Assembly: GCF_011305995.1 (NCBI RefSeq)
Contig: NZ_CP049910.1
Location: forward strand, 3,162,001-3,226,000
Length of the DNA stretch: 64,000 nucleotides
Reading direction: 5' to 3'
From: Diaphorobacter sp. HDW4A
GTDB lineage: Bacteria > Pseudomonadota > Gammaproteobacteria > Burkholderiales > Burkholderiaceae_C
The notes under the pieces are model-generated. The model saw only the letters and a list, made by a program, of their open reading frames with translations, searched no databases and was not told where the DNA came from. The translations under genes and the position numbers were made by a program. Shown piece by piece: positions 1 to 9,092 of this stretch. Within the stretch, counting starts at the first letter, position 1. The number at the start of each line of letters is the position of its first letter.

Positions 1-1229
1 GTGTTGATGCCACCGAATGCAAAATTATTGGTCATCACCACATTGGTCTGCACAGCACGCGGCTCGCCCACGATGTAGTCGATGGGTGCGCAGCGCTCGT
101 CCACCTGGGTGAGGTTGGCATTCTGCGCGAACATGCCGTCGTGCATCATCTCCAGCGTCATCCAGGCTTCAAGTGCGCCGCAGGCACCGAGCGTATGCCC
201 CATGAAACCCTTGAGCGTACTGACCGGAACGCCATCGCCAAACACTTCGAACGTCGCAGCCGATTCGGCGATGTCGCCCTGTTCGGTCGACGTGCCGTGC
301 GCGTTCACGTAGCCGATTTCCGTGGCCGAGATACCCGCATCCTCAATCGCCATCTGCATGGCCTGCGCCATGGTGGCCGAGTTCGGATGCGTGACGTGGG
401 TGCCGTCGCAGTTCGTCCCGAATCCGATCAGCTCCGCGATGATGTTCGCGCCGCGTGCCTTGGCATGCTCCAGCTCTTCGAGCACAAAAGTGCAGGCGCC
501 CTCGCCCAGCACCAGACCATCGCGCGCCGCGTCGAACGGGCGCGGCGTGAGTTCTGGCGTCTCGTTTTTCACGCTGGTGGCGAACAGCGTGTCGAAGACC
601 GCTGCCTGCGTCGCGTCCAGTTCTTCGGAGCCGCCCGCCAGCATGGCCACCTGCTTGCCACTCTGGATGGCCTCGAACGCATAGCCGATGCCCTGGCTGC
701 CCGATGTGCAGGCGCTCGAGGTAGTGATCACGCGACCCGTCAGGCCCAGAAACACGGCGATGTTGACAGCCGCCGTGTGCGACATCATCTTGATGTAAGT
801 ATTGGCATTGATGCCTTCGGTCGTCTTGTCGGCAATCATCCGGCCAAAGTCACCAATGGCGGCAGGCGTGCCTGCGGACGAGCCGTAGGCCACGCCCATC
901 TTGCCGCTCTTGACCAGCGGGTCGTTCAGCAGCCCTGCGTTCTCGAGCGCGATCTCGCTCACGCGTGTGCCCATCAACGCCACTCGGCCCATGCTGCGCA
1001 TGGTTTTGCGGTTGTAGTGTGCAGGCAGATCGAAAGCAGGAACGGTGCAGCCCAGTTGTGTGTTCAGGCCCTCGATGTCCTTCCACTCGTGCATCGCGCG
1101 GATCACGTTCTTGCCGCTATGCAACTGTGCGCGCACGGTAGCCCAATCGTGGCCCAGCGGGCTCAGCGCTCCGATGCCGGTCACCACGACGCGGCGTTTG
1201 CCATTGTGATTGCTGTTCAAGGCGCTCAT
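1..1229 (-). CDS. apeR: Beta-ketoacyl-ACP synthase (ApeR-like), 3' end cut by window edge
   Basis: A FabF-type ketosynthase that condenses malonyl-ACP with an acyl-ACP; in aryl polyene clusters it works with the neighbouring ketoreductase and dehydratase. About 409 codons are visible. The reading starts MSALNSNHNGKRRVVVTGIG. The nucleophile Cys174 lies in SSACTSGSQGIG, His311 in NAHGTST and His345 in MGHTLGA, so the Cys-His-His triad is complete. The last visible residues (NFAFGGIN) are the conserved C-terminal glycine-rich motif, so only about 10-15 residues should be missing to the left. The ATG overlaps the stop of the upstream ketoreductase gene (ATGA), which implies translational coupling. 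The assignment to the ApeR position rests on gene order; the enzyme class itself is certain. Confidence 0.93.
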   Translation of the reverse strand, partial: MSALNSNHNGKRRVVVTGIGALSPLGHDWATVRAQLHSGKNVIRAMHEWKDIEGLNTQLGCTVPAFDLPAHYNRKTMRSMGRVALMGTRVSEIALENAGLLNDPLVKSGKMGVAYGSSAGTPAAIGDFGRMIADKTTEGINANTYIKMMSHTAAVNIAVFLGLTGRVITTSSACTSGSQGIGYAFEAIQSGKQVAMLAGGSEELDATQAAVFDTLFATSVKNETPELTPRPFDAARDGLVLGEGACTFVLEELEHAKARGANIIAELIGFGTNCDGTHVTHPNSATMAQAMQMAIEDAGISATEIGYVNAHGTSTEQGDIAESAATFEVFGDGVPVSTLKGFMGHTLGACGALEAWMTLEMMHDGMFAQNANLTQVDERCAPIDYIVGEPRAVQTNVVMTNNFAFGGIN

Positions 1230-1981
1230 CCCAGCATTCCTCCGTTGACGGAAATGACCTGACGCGTCACATAAGACGCATCCTGCCCCATGAGAAACGA
1301 CACCACAGCAGCGACTTCCTCCACCGATCCCATGCGACGCATCGGGATCATGTCCATCGCATGCTCCAGCACTTCCTCGCTCACCATCTCGGTGTCGATC
1401 AGGCCAGGTGCCACGCAGTTGACCGTGATGTTGCGCTTGGCCAGCTCGATGGCCAGCGACTTGGTCGCCGCGATCACCCCGGCCTTGGCCGCACTGTAAT
1501 TGGTCTGCCCGCGATTGCCCATCAGCGCCGACACCGATGCCAGCGTGACGATGCGCCCCGGCTTGCGCCTGCGCACCATGGGCATGACGACGGGATGCAG
1601 CACGTTGTAGAACGCATCGAGATTGGTGTGCACCACGGCATCCCACTCCTCGCCACTCATCGCGGGAAAGGCGTTGTCACGCGCGATACCCGCATTGCAG
1701 ACCACGCCGTAGTAGGCGCCGTGCTGCTCCATGTCGGCTTCAAGCGCCGCTGCGCTGGCCGCGCGGTCCGCCACGTCGAACTGCAACACGCGCGCACTGC
1801 GGCCCAGCGCCTCGATGGCGGCCACGACTTCCCTGGCGTGCTCCACGCCGCTGCGGCAATGCACGACGATGTCGTGACCATCGCGCGCCAGACGCAGCGC
1901 AATCGCCCGGCCTATGCCCCGGCTGGATCCGGTCACCAGAACGGTCCCCTTGGTGGTCGATTCAGTCGTCATTCCTGTCAT
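1226..1981 (-). CDS. apeQ: 3-ketoacyl-ACP reductase, FabG-type SDR (ApeQ-like)
   Basis: A 251-residue short-chain dehydrogenase that should reduce the 3-ketoacyl-ACP made by the cluster's ketosynthases, using NADPH. The cofactor motif TGSSRGIG is at residues 17-24, the NAG motif near 96-98, and the catalytic Ser149, Tyr162 and Lys166 are in place (NYSAAKAG). The length is normal for FabG. The start ATG shares one base with the stop of the dehydratase gene upstream (TGATG), and its own stop overlaps the next ketosynthase. The order KS-DH-KR-KS is the core elongation module of aryl polyene clusters. A general fatty-acid FabG is possible by sequence alone, but the context argues for pigment synthesis. 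Confidence 0.93.
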   Translation of the reverse strand: MTGMTTESTTKGTVLVTGSSRGIGRAIALRLARDGHDIVVHCRSGVEHAREVVAAIEALGRSARVLQFDVADRAASAAALEADMEQHGAYYGVVCNAGIARDNAFPAMSGEEWDAVVHTNLDAFYNVLHPVVMPMVRRRKPGRIVTLASVSALMGNRGQTNYSAAKAGVIAATKSLAIELAKRNITVNCVAPGLIDTEMVSEEVLEHAMDMIPMRRMGSVEEVAAVVSFLMGQDASYVTRQVISVNGGMLG

Positions 1982-2469
1982 CAGCTCTCTGTGTTTTGCA
2001 GCGCCTGCACGTAGGCGCCGCCATCTTCGGGTTCGTAGACCGAGATGCGCGCCGTGGCTCGCACCTCCTCATCGGCTCGGATTGTGCAGTCAAACATGCC
2101 CAACCCGTTATCGCCCATCAGCTCGCATTGCACACTCACCGTGAGAACGGTGTCCGGCGCGAAGAAGTCGGCGCTGGCATCGTACTTGCGCGTGCCTAGC
2201 AAAAAGCCAAGCTTGACCTGCTGCCCCGCCTGCAACGCACGCCACCCGGCCCAGGCCGCCACGGTCTGGGCCATGTATTCCAGCCCAACCCACGCTGGCA
2301 TTCCTTCGTCCTGCAGATAGAGACCGTCGCGCGGCACCGTCACCTCGGCCACGGCGCTTTCCGCATCAGCATCCAGCAAACGGTCGAGCAGCAGCATCGC
2401 ACCGCGATGGGGCACGTAGTTCTCGATGGGCAAAAATTCCTTCATCACCAACTCGTCAACCTCATCCAT
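1981..2469 (-). CDS. apeP: 3-hydroxyacyl-ACP dehydratase, hot-dog fold (ApeP-like)
   Basis: A 162-residue protein expected to dehydrate the 3-hydroxyacyl-ACP intermediate so that a trans double bond is left at each round. The motif VPHRGAMLLLDR carries the likely catalytic His21, and GLEYMAQTVAAW carries the acidic partner Glu64, as in FabA/FabZ-like dehydratases of polyene clusters. In characterised aryl polyene systems ApeP works as a complex with ApeI; here an ApeI-like domain is fused to the ligase encoded further upstream in the operon. It starts six bases after the stop of the ketosynthase gene. Start ATG at 2469. Confidence 0.9.
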   Translation of the reverse strand: MDEVDELVMKEFLPIENYVPHRGAMLLLDRLLDADAESAVAEVTVPRDGLYLQDEGMPAWVGLEYMAQTVAAWAGWRALQAGQQVKLGFLLGTRKYDASADFFAPDTVLTVSVQCELMGDNGLGMFDCTIRADEEVRATARISVYEPEDGGAYVQALQNTES

Positions 2470-2475
2470 TCCGTT

Positions 2476-3678
2476 TCAACCAGCCGCAAACAGCAAGGCA
2501 CAGTTGCTGCCGCCAAATGCAAAAGAGTTGCTGAGCACCGCCCTCGCGCTGCGGCCCAGTGCCGTCTGCGGCCCCACAATCTGCAGCAGGGGCAGGCTCG
2601 CATCGGCCGCGCCATCCCAGCAATGCGCGGGCAGCTTGCCCAGCGGATTGTCGTGCAGCACATGCCAGCAGATCGCCGCTTCCAGCGCACCGGCCGCGGC
2701 CAGCGCATGGCCGGTCAGCGGCTTGGTCGAACTGGCCGCCGCACCCATACCGAACAGCGCATGCACGGCTAGGCTCTCCATCGCATCATTGTGCGGCGTA
2801 GCCGTGCCGTGCAGATTCACGTAGTCAATATCGGCGGCCTGCATGCCCGCGCGATCCAGCGCCTGCTGCATGGCAGAGATCGCACCGCGCCCCGTCGGAT
2901 CGGGCGCGGACATGTGGTGCGCATCCTGGCTCTCGCCCCATCCCGCGAGCCGCACCGGCCCGCTCTCGCGCGTCATCACGAAAAAGGCTGCCGCCTCGCC
3001 GAGATTGATGCCGCAGCGGTTCGCTGACAGCGGATTGCAGCGCTCGGCGGACACCGCCTCGAGCGCGCTGAACCCCGCCACAGTGAACGCGCTCAGCGCA
3101 TCCACCCCCCCCGCGATCACCACATCGACCATGCCACTGACCAGCAACCGCGCGCCGCTCGCGAGTGCCTTGGCTCCTGACGAGCAGGCTGTCGACGTCG
3201 CATGCACTGGCCCCCTGATGCCCAGATGTTTGGCGAGAAACCCGGCCACATCGCCCAGCTCCTGCACCGTGTAGTCAAAGCCCTCGGGAAACGCACCCGC
3301 GTGTCGATACGCATCGGCCGCGAGAATACCCTCGTCAAGCCCGCCCGTGCTCGTGCCCACGATCAGCGCCACGCGCTCGGCAGAGAAGCGCTCGATCAGC
3401 GCATCGATCTGCGGCTTGAGCGGCTGCATCGTCGCCCAGGCCAGCGCATTGTTGCGCGAGCGTTGCGCGAGCGCGGTAAAGTCGAGCGCGGGCAGCGCGA
3501 TGTCGCTCGGCAGACAGCCCAACGCCAACGCACGGCCCGGCGAATACTGCTCGGTCACGCGCAGCGTCTGCGGATCGGCATCGGCAAACAGCCGCGCGCG
3601 CATCTGCTCGGCACTTGCGCCCAGCGCACTGATCGCCGAGACGGCATTCAGATAAACGGGAGGTCGCTCCATCTTCAT
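2476..3678 (-). CDS. apeO: Beta-ketoacyl-ACP synthase (ApeO-like)
   Basis: About 400 residues. The ketosynthase triad is complete: Cys165 in STACSSGAKAL, His290 in NLHGTATPHND and His324 in KPLTGHALAAAG. The C-terminal NSFAFGGSNC motif is present. In the studied aryl polyene systems ApeO pairs with the chain-length-factor-like ApeC, which is encoded here at 16089-16853. The start is ambiguous: a GTG at 3681 overlaps the previous stop as GTGA, an ATG at 3678 overlaps as TGATG, and a further ATG lies at 3672. All read the same frame, so the difference is at most three residues. Confidence 0.92.
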   Translation of the reverse strand: MKMERPPVYLNAVSAISALGASAEQMRARLFADADPQTLRVTEQYSPGRALALGCLPSDIALPALDFTALAQRSRNNALAWATMQPLKPQIDALIERFSAERVALIVGTSTGGLDEGILAADAYRHAGAFPEGFDYTVQELGDVAGFLAKHLGIRGPVHATSTACSSGAKALASGARLLVSGMVDVVIAGGVDALSAFTVAGFSALEAVSAERCNPLSANRCGINLGEAAAFFVMTRESGPVRLAGWGESQDAHHMSAPDPTGRGAISAMQQALDRAGMQAADIDYVNLHGTATPHNDAMESLAVHALFGMGAAASSTKPLTGHALAAAGALEAAICWHVLHDNPLGKLPAHCWDGAADASLPLLQIVGPQTALGRSARAVLSNSFAFGGSNCALLFAAG

Positions 3679-4292
3679 CACTGCCCCGCCTTGTTGCTAC
3701 AGAGATCGGCACCGCCCGGCGTGTCGATGCGCAGCGACCAGTTGCCCTGCTGGTAGACCACCTCGAGCGCGTTCGCATCGAGATAGCGCACCTTCACCCG
3801 CTGCGCTCCCGCGTATTTCAGCACGCGCTCATTTGGTGTCGCGACAAGCGTCCATTGTGCGGGCAAAGCGCGCGAGATCTCCGCCTCGGGCCAGAACGCG
3901 AGTTGCACGTCGCTCAGCACCTGCTCGGGCTTGAGCACCGCAGGCCACCAGCGCGAGAGCTGCGGGTCGAGCTTGGTGCCATTCCAATCCAGCGTGCCGA
4001 CCATCTGGCCAAGATTCAGAATCGCCAACCGCATGCTGCCCGCATCGACCTCCAGCAGCGCATCCAACTCCTTGGCCGACTGCCCCGGCGGCTGCACCGT
4101 CAGGCGCTGCTGCACCGCTGCGGCGCAGCCCAGCGCGGACGGAGCCAGCGCCAGCCATGGAGAGCCCACTTGGCCCGCAGACTCGGCATCGACCTGCTGG
4201 CGCGGCACGGATGTGCAGCCCGCCAGCAAGGCGGCAAGCGCAATGCCAGTGAGCCACGGCGCGCGCACCAAGCAGGTCTTTGGCAAGGTCAC
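3678..4292 (-). CDS. DUF3261 family lipoprotein (ApeN-like)
   Basis: A 204-residue predicted lipoprotein. The N terminus is a basic stretch, then a hydrophobic helix ending in the lipobox ALLAGC, so Cys should be lipidated and the protein anchored at a membrane facing the periplasm. It is best read from a GTG at 4292 that overlaps the upstream stop as GTGA; no ATG fits. DUF3261 lipoproteins are typical members of aryl polyene clusters, lying between the exporter genes and the ketosynthase, as here. The exact role is unknown; help in pigment transfer to the outer membrane is a guess from context. Confidence 0.85.
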   Translation of the reverse strand: MTLPKTCLVRAPWLTGIALAALLAGCTSVPRQQVDAESAGQVGSPWLALAPSALGCAAAVQQRLTVQPPGQSAKELDALLEVDAGSMRLAILNLGQMVGTLDWNGTKLDPQLSRWWPAVLKPEQVLSDVQLAFWPEAEISRALPAQWTLVATPNERVLKYAGAQRVKVRYLDANALEVVYQQGNWSLRIDTPGGADLCSNKAGQ

Positions 4293-5548
4293 GCAACCGC
4301 CTCTTTGACCTGCTGCTGGCAGAGTTCGCGCAACACGTTGAGGCGACGCTGCGGTTCGGCCACATAGGGGTTGGCCTTGTCCCACGCATAGCCCGCGAGG
4401 ATCGACGAGATCATGCGGCGGATTTCCGGGCTGTGGCGCTCGTGGAAGATCACGTCCTGAAAGCCCCCCTCATACCAGCCCGACACGAACGCGCGGAAGG
4501 TATTCACGCCCGCCTGCAGCGGTACCGCGTAGTCGGCTTGCCAATCGACGGCCTCGCCGTTCCATGCGCGCGCGATGCACTTTGCGGCAAGGCTTGCCGA
4601 CTTCACCGCAATCGTCACGCCGCTCGAGAACACCGGATCGAGGAACTCGCCTGCGTTGCCCAGCAGCGCAAAGTTCTTGCCCCAGAGCGACGTCACGTTT
4701 GCCGAATAGCCCGTGAGCGTGCGGCCCGGTGTGTCCCACACCGCGTTGCGCAGCACATGCGAGAGCGACGGCGTCTCGGCAATGATCGCGCGCAGGCGTT
4801 CCACTTCGGTACCCTTGTATTGCGACAGATATTCGGGCGTGCCGACCACGCCCTGTGAGCAGCGGCCGTTGGAGAACGGAATGGTCCAGAACCACACGTC
4901 GTGGTGCTCGGGATGCACGCTGATCAGAATCTTCTGGCGGTCCATCTCGCCGAGAGCAATGCGGTCCTCGACGTGGGTGAACAGCGCGCCGCGCACCGGA
5001 AAATCCGACGGCCGCTCCAGATCCAGCATGCGCGGCAGAATGCGCGCAAAGCCGCTGGCGTCGAGCAGATAACGCGCCGTCACCGTGTATTCCTCGCCCT
5101 GCTCCGACCGCACGCGCACCACCGGCTGCTCACCGCTCACGTCGACGGCTGTCACCACGTGGCGATAACGGATCTCCGCGCCCGCCTTCTCGGCAGCATC
5201 GGCCAGCACCTTGTCGAAATCGCCGCGCTGCACCTGGTAGGTCGTGCCCCAGCCCTTGGAGAACTTGTCGCGGAAATCAAAAGCCGTGGCCTGCGCGCCC
5301 TTGGCGAAGGCCGCGCCGTTCTTGTACTGAAAACCCGCCTCCACCACGTCCTGCAGCATGCCGGCTTCTTCGATGTACTGCATGCTTTGCGGCAGCAGGC
5401 TTTCGCCGATCGAGAAACGCGGAAAGGTTTCCTTCTCGAGGATCAGCACCTTGCGCCCCTGCTTGCGCAGCAGCCCCGCCGCCACGGCACCCGAAGGCCC
5501 CGCGCCGATGATCAGGATTTCAGTCTGTTCGACCTTGACGTTGTCCAT
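4289..5548 (-). CDS. FAD-dependent oxidoreductase, flavin halogenase-like
   Basis: A 419-residue flavoprotein. The FAD-binding GAGPSG is at residues 15-20, GESLLP at 48-53, and GFQYKNGAAF carries Lys76 where flavin halogenases have their catalytic lysine. WFWTIP at 219-224 fits the WxWxIP signature of flavin-dependent halogenases. Family knowledge: this group includes both true halogenases and FAD oxidoreductases of the geranylgeranyl-reductase kind, and related genes sit in clusters of brominated aryl polyenes (xanthomonadins). Here it lies inside the operon between the exporter and the lipoprotein gene, with an 8-bp gap upstream. Halogenation or redox tailoring of the aryl head or polyene is an inference. 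The ORF can be read further upstream, but that part is an antisense overlap with the exporter gene, and the ATG at 5548 fits. Confidence 0.85.
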   Translation of the reverse strand: MDNVKVEQTEILIIGAGPSGAVAAGLLRKQGRKVLILEKETFPRFSIGESLLPQSMQYIEEAGMLQDVVEAGFQYKNGAAFAKGAQATAFDFRDKFSKGWGTTYQVQRGDFDKVLADAAEKAGAEIRYRHVVTAVDVSGEQPVVRVRSEQGEEYTVTARYLLDASGFARILPRMLDLERPSDFPVRGALFTHVEDRIALGEMDRQKILISVHPEHHDVWFWTIPFSNGRCSQGVVGTPEYLSQYKGTEVERLRAIIAETPSLSHVLRNAVWDTPGRTLTGYSANVTSLWGKNFALLGNAGEFLDPVFSSGVTIAVKSASLAAKCIARAWNGEAVDWQADYAVPLQAGVNTFRAFVSGWYEGGFQDVIFHERHSPEIRRMISSILAGYAWDKANPYVAEPQRRLNVLRELCQQQVKEAVA

Positions 5549-5556
5549 AACTACCC

Positions 5557-7980
5557 TCACGCTTTCTCTTTGGTTTTGGGCGAGGTGCCCTCTATTGAAT
5601 TCGAGACTGTAGCCGCAGAGGCCTGCGTGGCGCCATCGCGCACGGCACGAAACAAGGGCGCGAGCAGCAGCACGATGGGCAGGCCGATCATCAGCGTGAC
5701 GCCAAATGCGCGCAGCGCTGGCGTCTGCGACAGGCCGAGCAGCCCGAACGACAGCCAGGTGCTGCCCGCGCCGATGACGACCGCGAGCCAGGCCTGGGGA
5801 TCGTCCTCGTGCTCCTGCAGATAGATGCCGTAATCGATGCCCACGCCGAGCAGCAGCATCAGCGCGAGCACGTTGAAGAGCTGCCAAGGCTCGCCCATCA
5901 GCGACAGAATGATGACGACCGCGAGGCTGGCCAGCACCGTCGGCAGCCACGCACGCCAAGCGCTGCGGCCAAAGCGGATGCACAGCGCCGCGAGCACCAG
6001 GACATGGCCGAGCGCAAGCAGTTCGGTCATCGAGATGCGGTAGCGCTTGAGCAGCCCGGAAATCTCGGCGGGCTTGTCCACCCAGGTCACGCCGTCCAGA
6101 CCCTCTGCAGCGGCTGACAGCGCGGGCAACGCCGCCTGCCCGCGCACGCCGCGCAACATCACCATGCTGCGGAATACGCCCTCCCGCTCACCCAGCCACA
6201 GCGGCCTGGCGGCGGCCGAGATCGGCTGTGCTAGCCATGCCTGCACCGTGAGCGGACCTGCAGCAGCGGAAGTTTCGGGTGCGAACGATTCGCCCAGTTG
6301 CGCGTTCACACCGTCGAGCACCACCTTGTTCGCATGCCGCACCAGCGCCGCATTGTGCGCCTGCGTCTGCGCCGAAGGCACCCAGTCGGACACGGCGCTG
6401 TAGCCCGTGAGTTCCTTGGTCACGACCAGCGCATCGAGCCGCTGCTTGAGCGTTTCTTCGCGCTGCAGCACCTCTTCGGCATTCGCGCCCTTGACCAGAT
6501 AGAACTGAGCCGGGCTCGGCAGGCCGAGCATCTGCCCAACCTGCATCTGCTGCGCAATCAAACTCGGCGAACTGTTCTGCAACTGACGCACGTCGTCCAT
6601 GTGGTTGAGCAGATGGCCTCGGGCGATCCACAGCAGCGCCAGCGCACACAGCGCAATCGACCATGGCAGCGCCCCGCGCCAGCGCGGCCACCAGCCAAGC
6701 GTCTTGCCGATGGAGAGCGCCGCGCGGCTCTGCGGCACGCGGCCGCGATCCAGCCACGGGAACCAGCAGATCACCGTCAGCATCGCAGCCGCGAGGCCCA
6801 CCACCGAAAACAGCGCCATCTGCCGCAGCCCTGGAAACGCCGCCATGCCGAGCGCGATGTAGGCAATCGCACTCGTACCAAGCGCTAGCCACAATGCGGG
6901 CAGCAGGCCGCGCATCAGTGCATGTGGCTTACGGTCCGGCGCACCCTGACGCGATGCGAAATAGTGAATCCCATAGTCCTCGGCCACGCCGACCAGACTC
7001 GCGCCGAACACCAGCGTCAGCAGATGCACCTTGCCGAAAACCAGATCCGTCACGCTGAGCGCCACCGCGCAGCCGATCAGCAGTGAGGTGCCCACCAGCA
7101 GCACCGGTCTCAACGAGCGAAACGCGATCCACGCGAGCACCAGCACGCCCGCAAGCGAGCCCCAGCCAATCACGTTGATCTCTCCACTGGCCTGTACCGC
7201 AGCGGCTTCGGCATGCAGCGGCACACCGGCCATGATGAGCTTGGCATCTGGCGACTGCTTGCGCACCTCGCCCAAGGCATGCTCCATCGCCGAGCCGATC
7301 ACCGGGTTGCCCGACAGGCTGAAGGCCGATCCATCGAGCGCGTACTGCATCACCGCCCACTGCTTGCCCTCGGCCGCGACCCACAGTTCGGAATCGCGCG
7401 GCCGCGCCTGGCTCTGCGCCGCGCGCGCCGACCACCACTGTGTCCACAGCCCTAGCGGATCATTCACCCAATCGGTCAGCCGCGCCTGCGTCGCCGGTTG
7501 ATAAAGATCCTGCAGCGCGCGCTGCACCAGACTTTCATCGCTGGCCTTGGCAAGCTCGTCACGCTGCTGATTCGCAAGCAGGTTCGCGCGCCACGGCTGG
7601 TAGAAAGCGAGCGCCGACTGCATCGACGATTCGCGCGCAATCGCCTCTTCCTTGAGATGCGCCGCCGTCTGCGTCTTCAAGGCGGCGCGGAAGGTCTGCG
7701 CCGCCGCGCGCGTCTCGTCCCATTGCGGCGTGCCGAGCAGCACCACGATCTGGCGCTGCATCTGTTCAGAGAGCTGCTGCGTCGCCATCGACACATCGGG
7801 CGCCTGCTCGTTGAGCGGCAGGAGCGCAAGCACATCGGTGTCGATACGCCCCTCTCTCCAGAACTGGAACTGGTGCACGCACACCGCGAGCACCACCAGC
7901 ACCCAGGCCAGCGCAGCCACGCGCCAAAGCCTGCCTGCGGGGCGTTCCATCTTTGCCAGGTCGTGAGAGGCGCGCGTCAT
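5557..7980 (-). CDS. MMPL/RND-family exporter (ApeM-like)
   Basis: An 807-residue inner-membrane protein with the layout of MMPL/HAE2 exporters. One transmembrane helix near the N terminus is followed by a large periplasmic domain, a first block of helices (about residues 270-450), a second periplasmic loop and a second helix block near 650-790. Aryl polyene clusters carry such an exporter, thought to move the acylated pigment toward the outer membrane with the LolA-like carrier encoded just upstream. No ABC or drug-efflux partner is nearby. A second ATG ten residues in (MERPAG) is a possible alternative start. Confidence 0.88.
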   Translation of the reverse strand: MTRASHDLAKMERPAGRLWRVAALAWVLVVLAVCVHQFQFWREGRIDTDVLALLPLNEQAPDVSMATQQLSEQMQRQIVVLLGTPQWDETRAAAQTFRAALKTQTAAHLKEEAIARESSMQSALAFYQPWRANLLANQQRDELAKASDESLVQRALQDLYQPATQARLTDWVNDPLGLWTQWWSARAAQSQARPRDSELWVAAEGKQWAVMQYALDGSAFSLSGNPVIGSAMEHALGEVRKQSPDAKLIMAGVPLHAEAAAVQASGEINVIGWGSLAGVLVLAWIAFRSLRPVLLVGTSLLIGCAVALSVTDLVFGKVHLLTLVFGASLVGVAEDYGIHYFASRQGAPDRKPHALMRGLLPALWLALGTSAIAYIALGMAAFPGLRQMALFSVVGLAAAMLTVICWFPWLDRGRVPQSRAALSIGKTLGWWPRWRGALPWSIALCALALLWIARGHLLNHMDDVRQLQNSSPSLIAQQMQVGQMLGLPSPAQFYLVKGANAEEVLQREETLKQRLDALVVTKELTGYSAVSDWVPSAQTQAHNAALVRHANKVVLDGVNAQLGESFAPETSAAAGPLTVQAWLAQPISAAARPLWLGEREGVFRSMVMLRGVRGQAALPALSAAAEGLDGVTWVDKPAEISGLLKRYRISMTELLALGHVLVLAALCIRFGRSAWRAWLPTVLASLAVVIILSLMGEPWQLFNVLALMLLLGVGIDYGIYLQEHEDDPQAWLAVVIGAGSTWLSFGLLGLSQTPALRAFGVTLMIGLPIVLLLAPLFRAVRDGATQASAATVSNSIEGTSPKTKEKA

Positions 7981-7998
7981 TCAGTTCTATTCAATCCA

Positions 7999-8655
7999 TC
8001 AACGGAACAACGCGACATCGACATCGCGCAATGCCTGCTCGGCAGTCGCATCCTGAATACGGATGACGCTGCTGTCACCGCGCGCCTCCTGCAGCTTCAC
8101 TTCGCGAACAAAGGCCCCGCCCTGCAGATCGACCGAGGCCAGCCACTGCGCGAGCATCGGGTCGCGCGGCACGAGATGCATCTGCCAACCGCTGGCCTGT
8201 GCCTTGCCGGACACCTCGAAGAACTGGCGCAGCTGCACCAGATCAGCCGACATCACGGCAAACAGCATCGCGTTCACGGTGCGCAGCACGGGCTCGTCCT
8301 CGGCGCGCATCTGCATGCTCACCTCGCCATCACCGCGACGCGACTGCAGGCTGTCGGGCTTGACGATCAACGTCGATTCGAACGGCTTGAGCACATGCCA
8401 GACGATGCCCTTGTTCTTCGCCACCACGAACTCGCCGGAGGAACGCAGCGGCTGCTTGAAGCCCTTGATGCTTTTTTCCTGCTCGAATTTGCCGCGCACC
8501 ACCGGCGCGTCCTTGAGCTGTTGCTTGACCTTGTCGAGCAGGTCTTGCGTAACCTGATCTTTCGCCGCAGCAGGTCCGGGCTTTTCAGCGAACGCGGCGG
8601 GCACCACAGCCAGCAGCGCTGCCCACACCACACTTGTCTTCACGAATGACTTCAT
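7999..8655 (-). CDS. LolA-like outer-membrane lipoprotein carrier (cluster-specific)
   Basis: A 218-residue periplasmic protein. A signal peptide is visible (basic start, hydrophobic core, cleavage after AAFA), followed by a LolA-type fold with GEFVVAKNKGIVWHV and a repeated pattern of amphipathic strands. LolA shields the acyl chains of lipoproteins between the membranes; a copy inside a pigment cluster beside an MMPL exporter suggests a carrier for the hydrophobic polyene or its lipid conjugate. The ATG at 8655 overlaps the thioesterase stop (ATGA). It is not the housekeeping lolA by context, since ftsK or rarA are not adjacent. Confidence 0.85.
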   Translation of the reverse strand: MKSFVKTSVVWAALLAVVPAAFAEKPGPAAAKDQVTQDLLDKVKQQLKDAPVVRGKFEQEKSIKGFKQPLRSSGEFVVAKNKGIVWHVLKPFESTLIVKPDSLQSRRGDGEVSMQMRAEDEPVLRTVNAMLFAVMSADLVQLRQFFEVSGKAQASGWQMHLVPRDPMLAQWLASVDLQGGAFVREVKLQEARGDSSVIRIQDATAEQALRDVDVALFR

Positions 8656-9092
8656 GGCTGCACCCCCAGTCGTTCCCACAGCACCGGCGGGCAGACAAAG
8701 CACATCTCGCGCGTCTGCATATCCACCGCCACCTGGATCGTGTAGGCCGTGTTGATCTTCTGACCGGTCTCCGCATCGCTGATCACGTAGTCGATGCGCA
8801 GGCGGTTTTCCCATTCGGTGATGGTCGAGCGGATCTTGAGCTTCTGCCCGAAGGTCGCGGGCCGCACGTACTTGAGGCGCATGTCCACCACCGGCCAGCC
8901 AAAGCCCGAATCGCGCATGCGTGGGTAGTCGTAGTTGAACTTGGCGAGCAGCGCGCTGCGTGCCAATTCGAGAAAGCGCACATAGTTGCCGTGGTAGACG
9001 ATCTCCATCACGTCGATGTCGTAGAACGCGGGCGTGACTTCGATCTCGCAGGACAGGCGCTCGCGCGACGCGAGTTCTTTTTCAGTCGACAT
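8652..9092 (-). CDS. Acyl-CoA/ACP thioesterase, 4HBT hot-dog family (ApeK-like)
   Basis: A 146-residue thioesterase of the 4-hydroxybenzoyl-CoA thioesterase family. The motif YDIDVMEIVYHGNYVRFLE matches the family signature in which the Asp near residue 24 acts in catalysis and HGNY(V/A)RF is the conserved loop. It may release or proofread acyl chains bound to the cluster ACPs. The start ATG at 9092 overlaps the end of the ammonia-lyase gene by 11 bp. Longer versions of the frame read backward into that gene and are not credible. Confidence 0.88.
   Translation of the reverse strand: MSTEKELASRERLSCEIEVTPAFYDIDVMEIVYHGNYVRFLELARSALLAKFNYDYPRMRDSGFGWPVVDMRLKYVRPATFGQKLKIRSTITEWENRLRIDYVISDAETGQKINTAYTIQVAVDMQTREMCFVCPPVLWERLGVQP

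Noticed and set aside
141..1262. Long plus-strand open frame of 373 codons
   Set aside because: It lies antisense to the ketosynthase gene, is Arg/His-rich in the manner of high-GC shadow frames, and has no family features.
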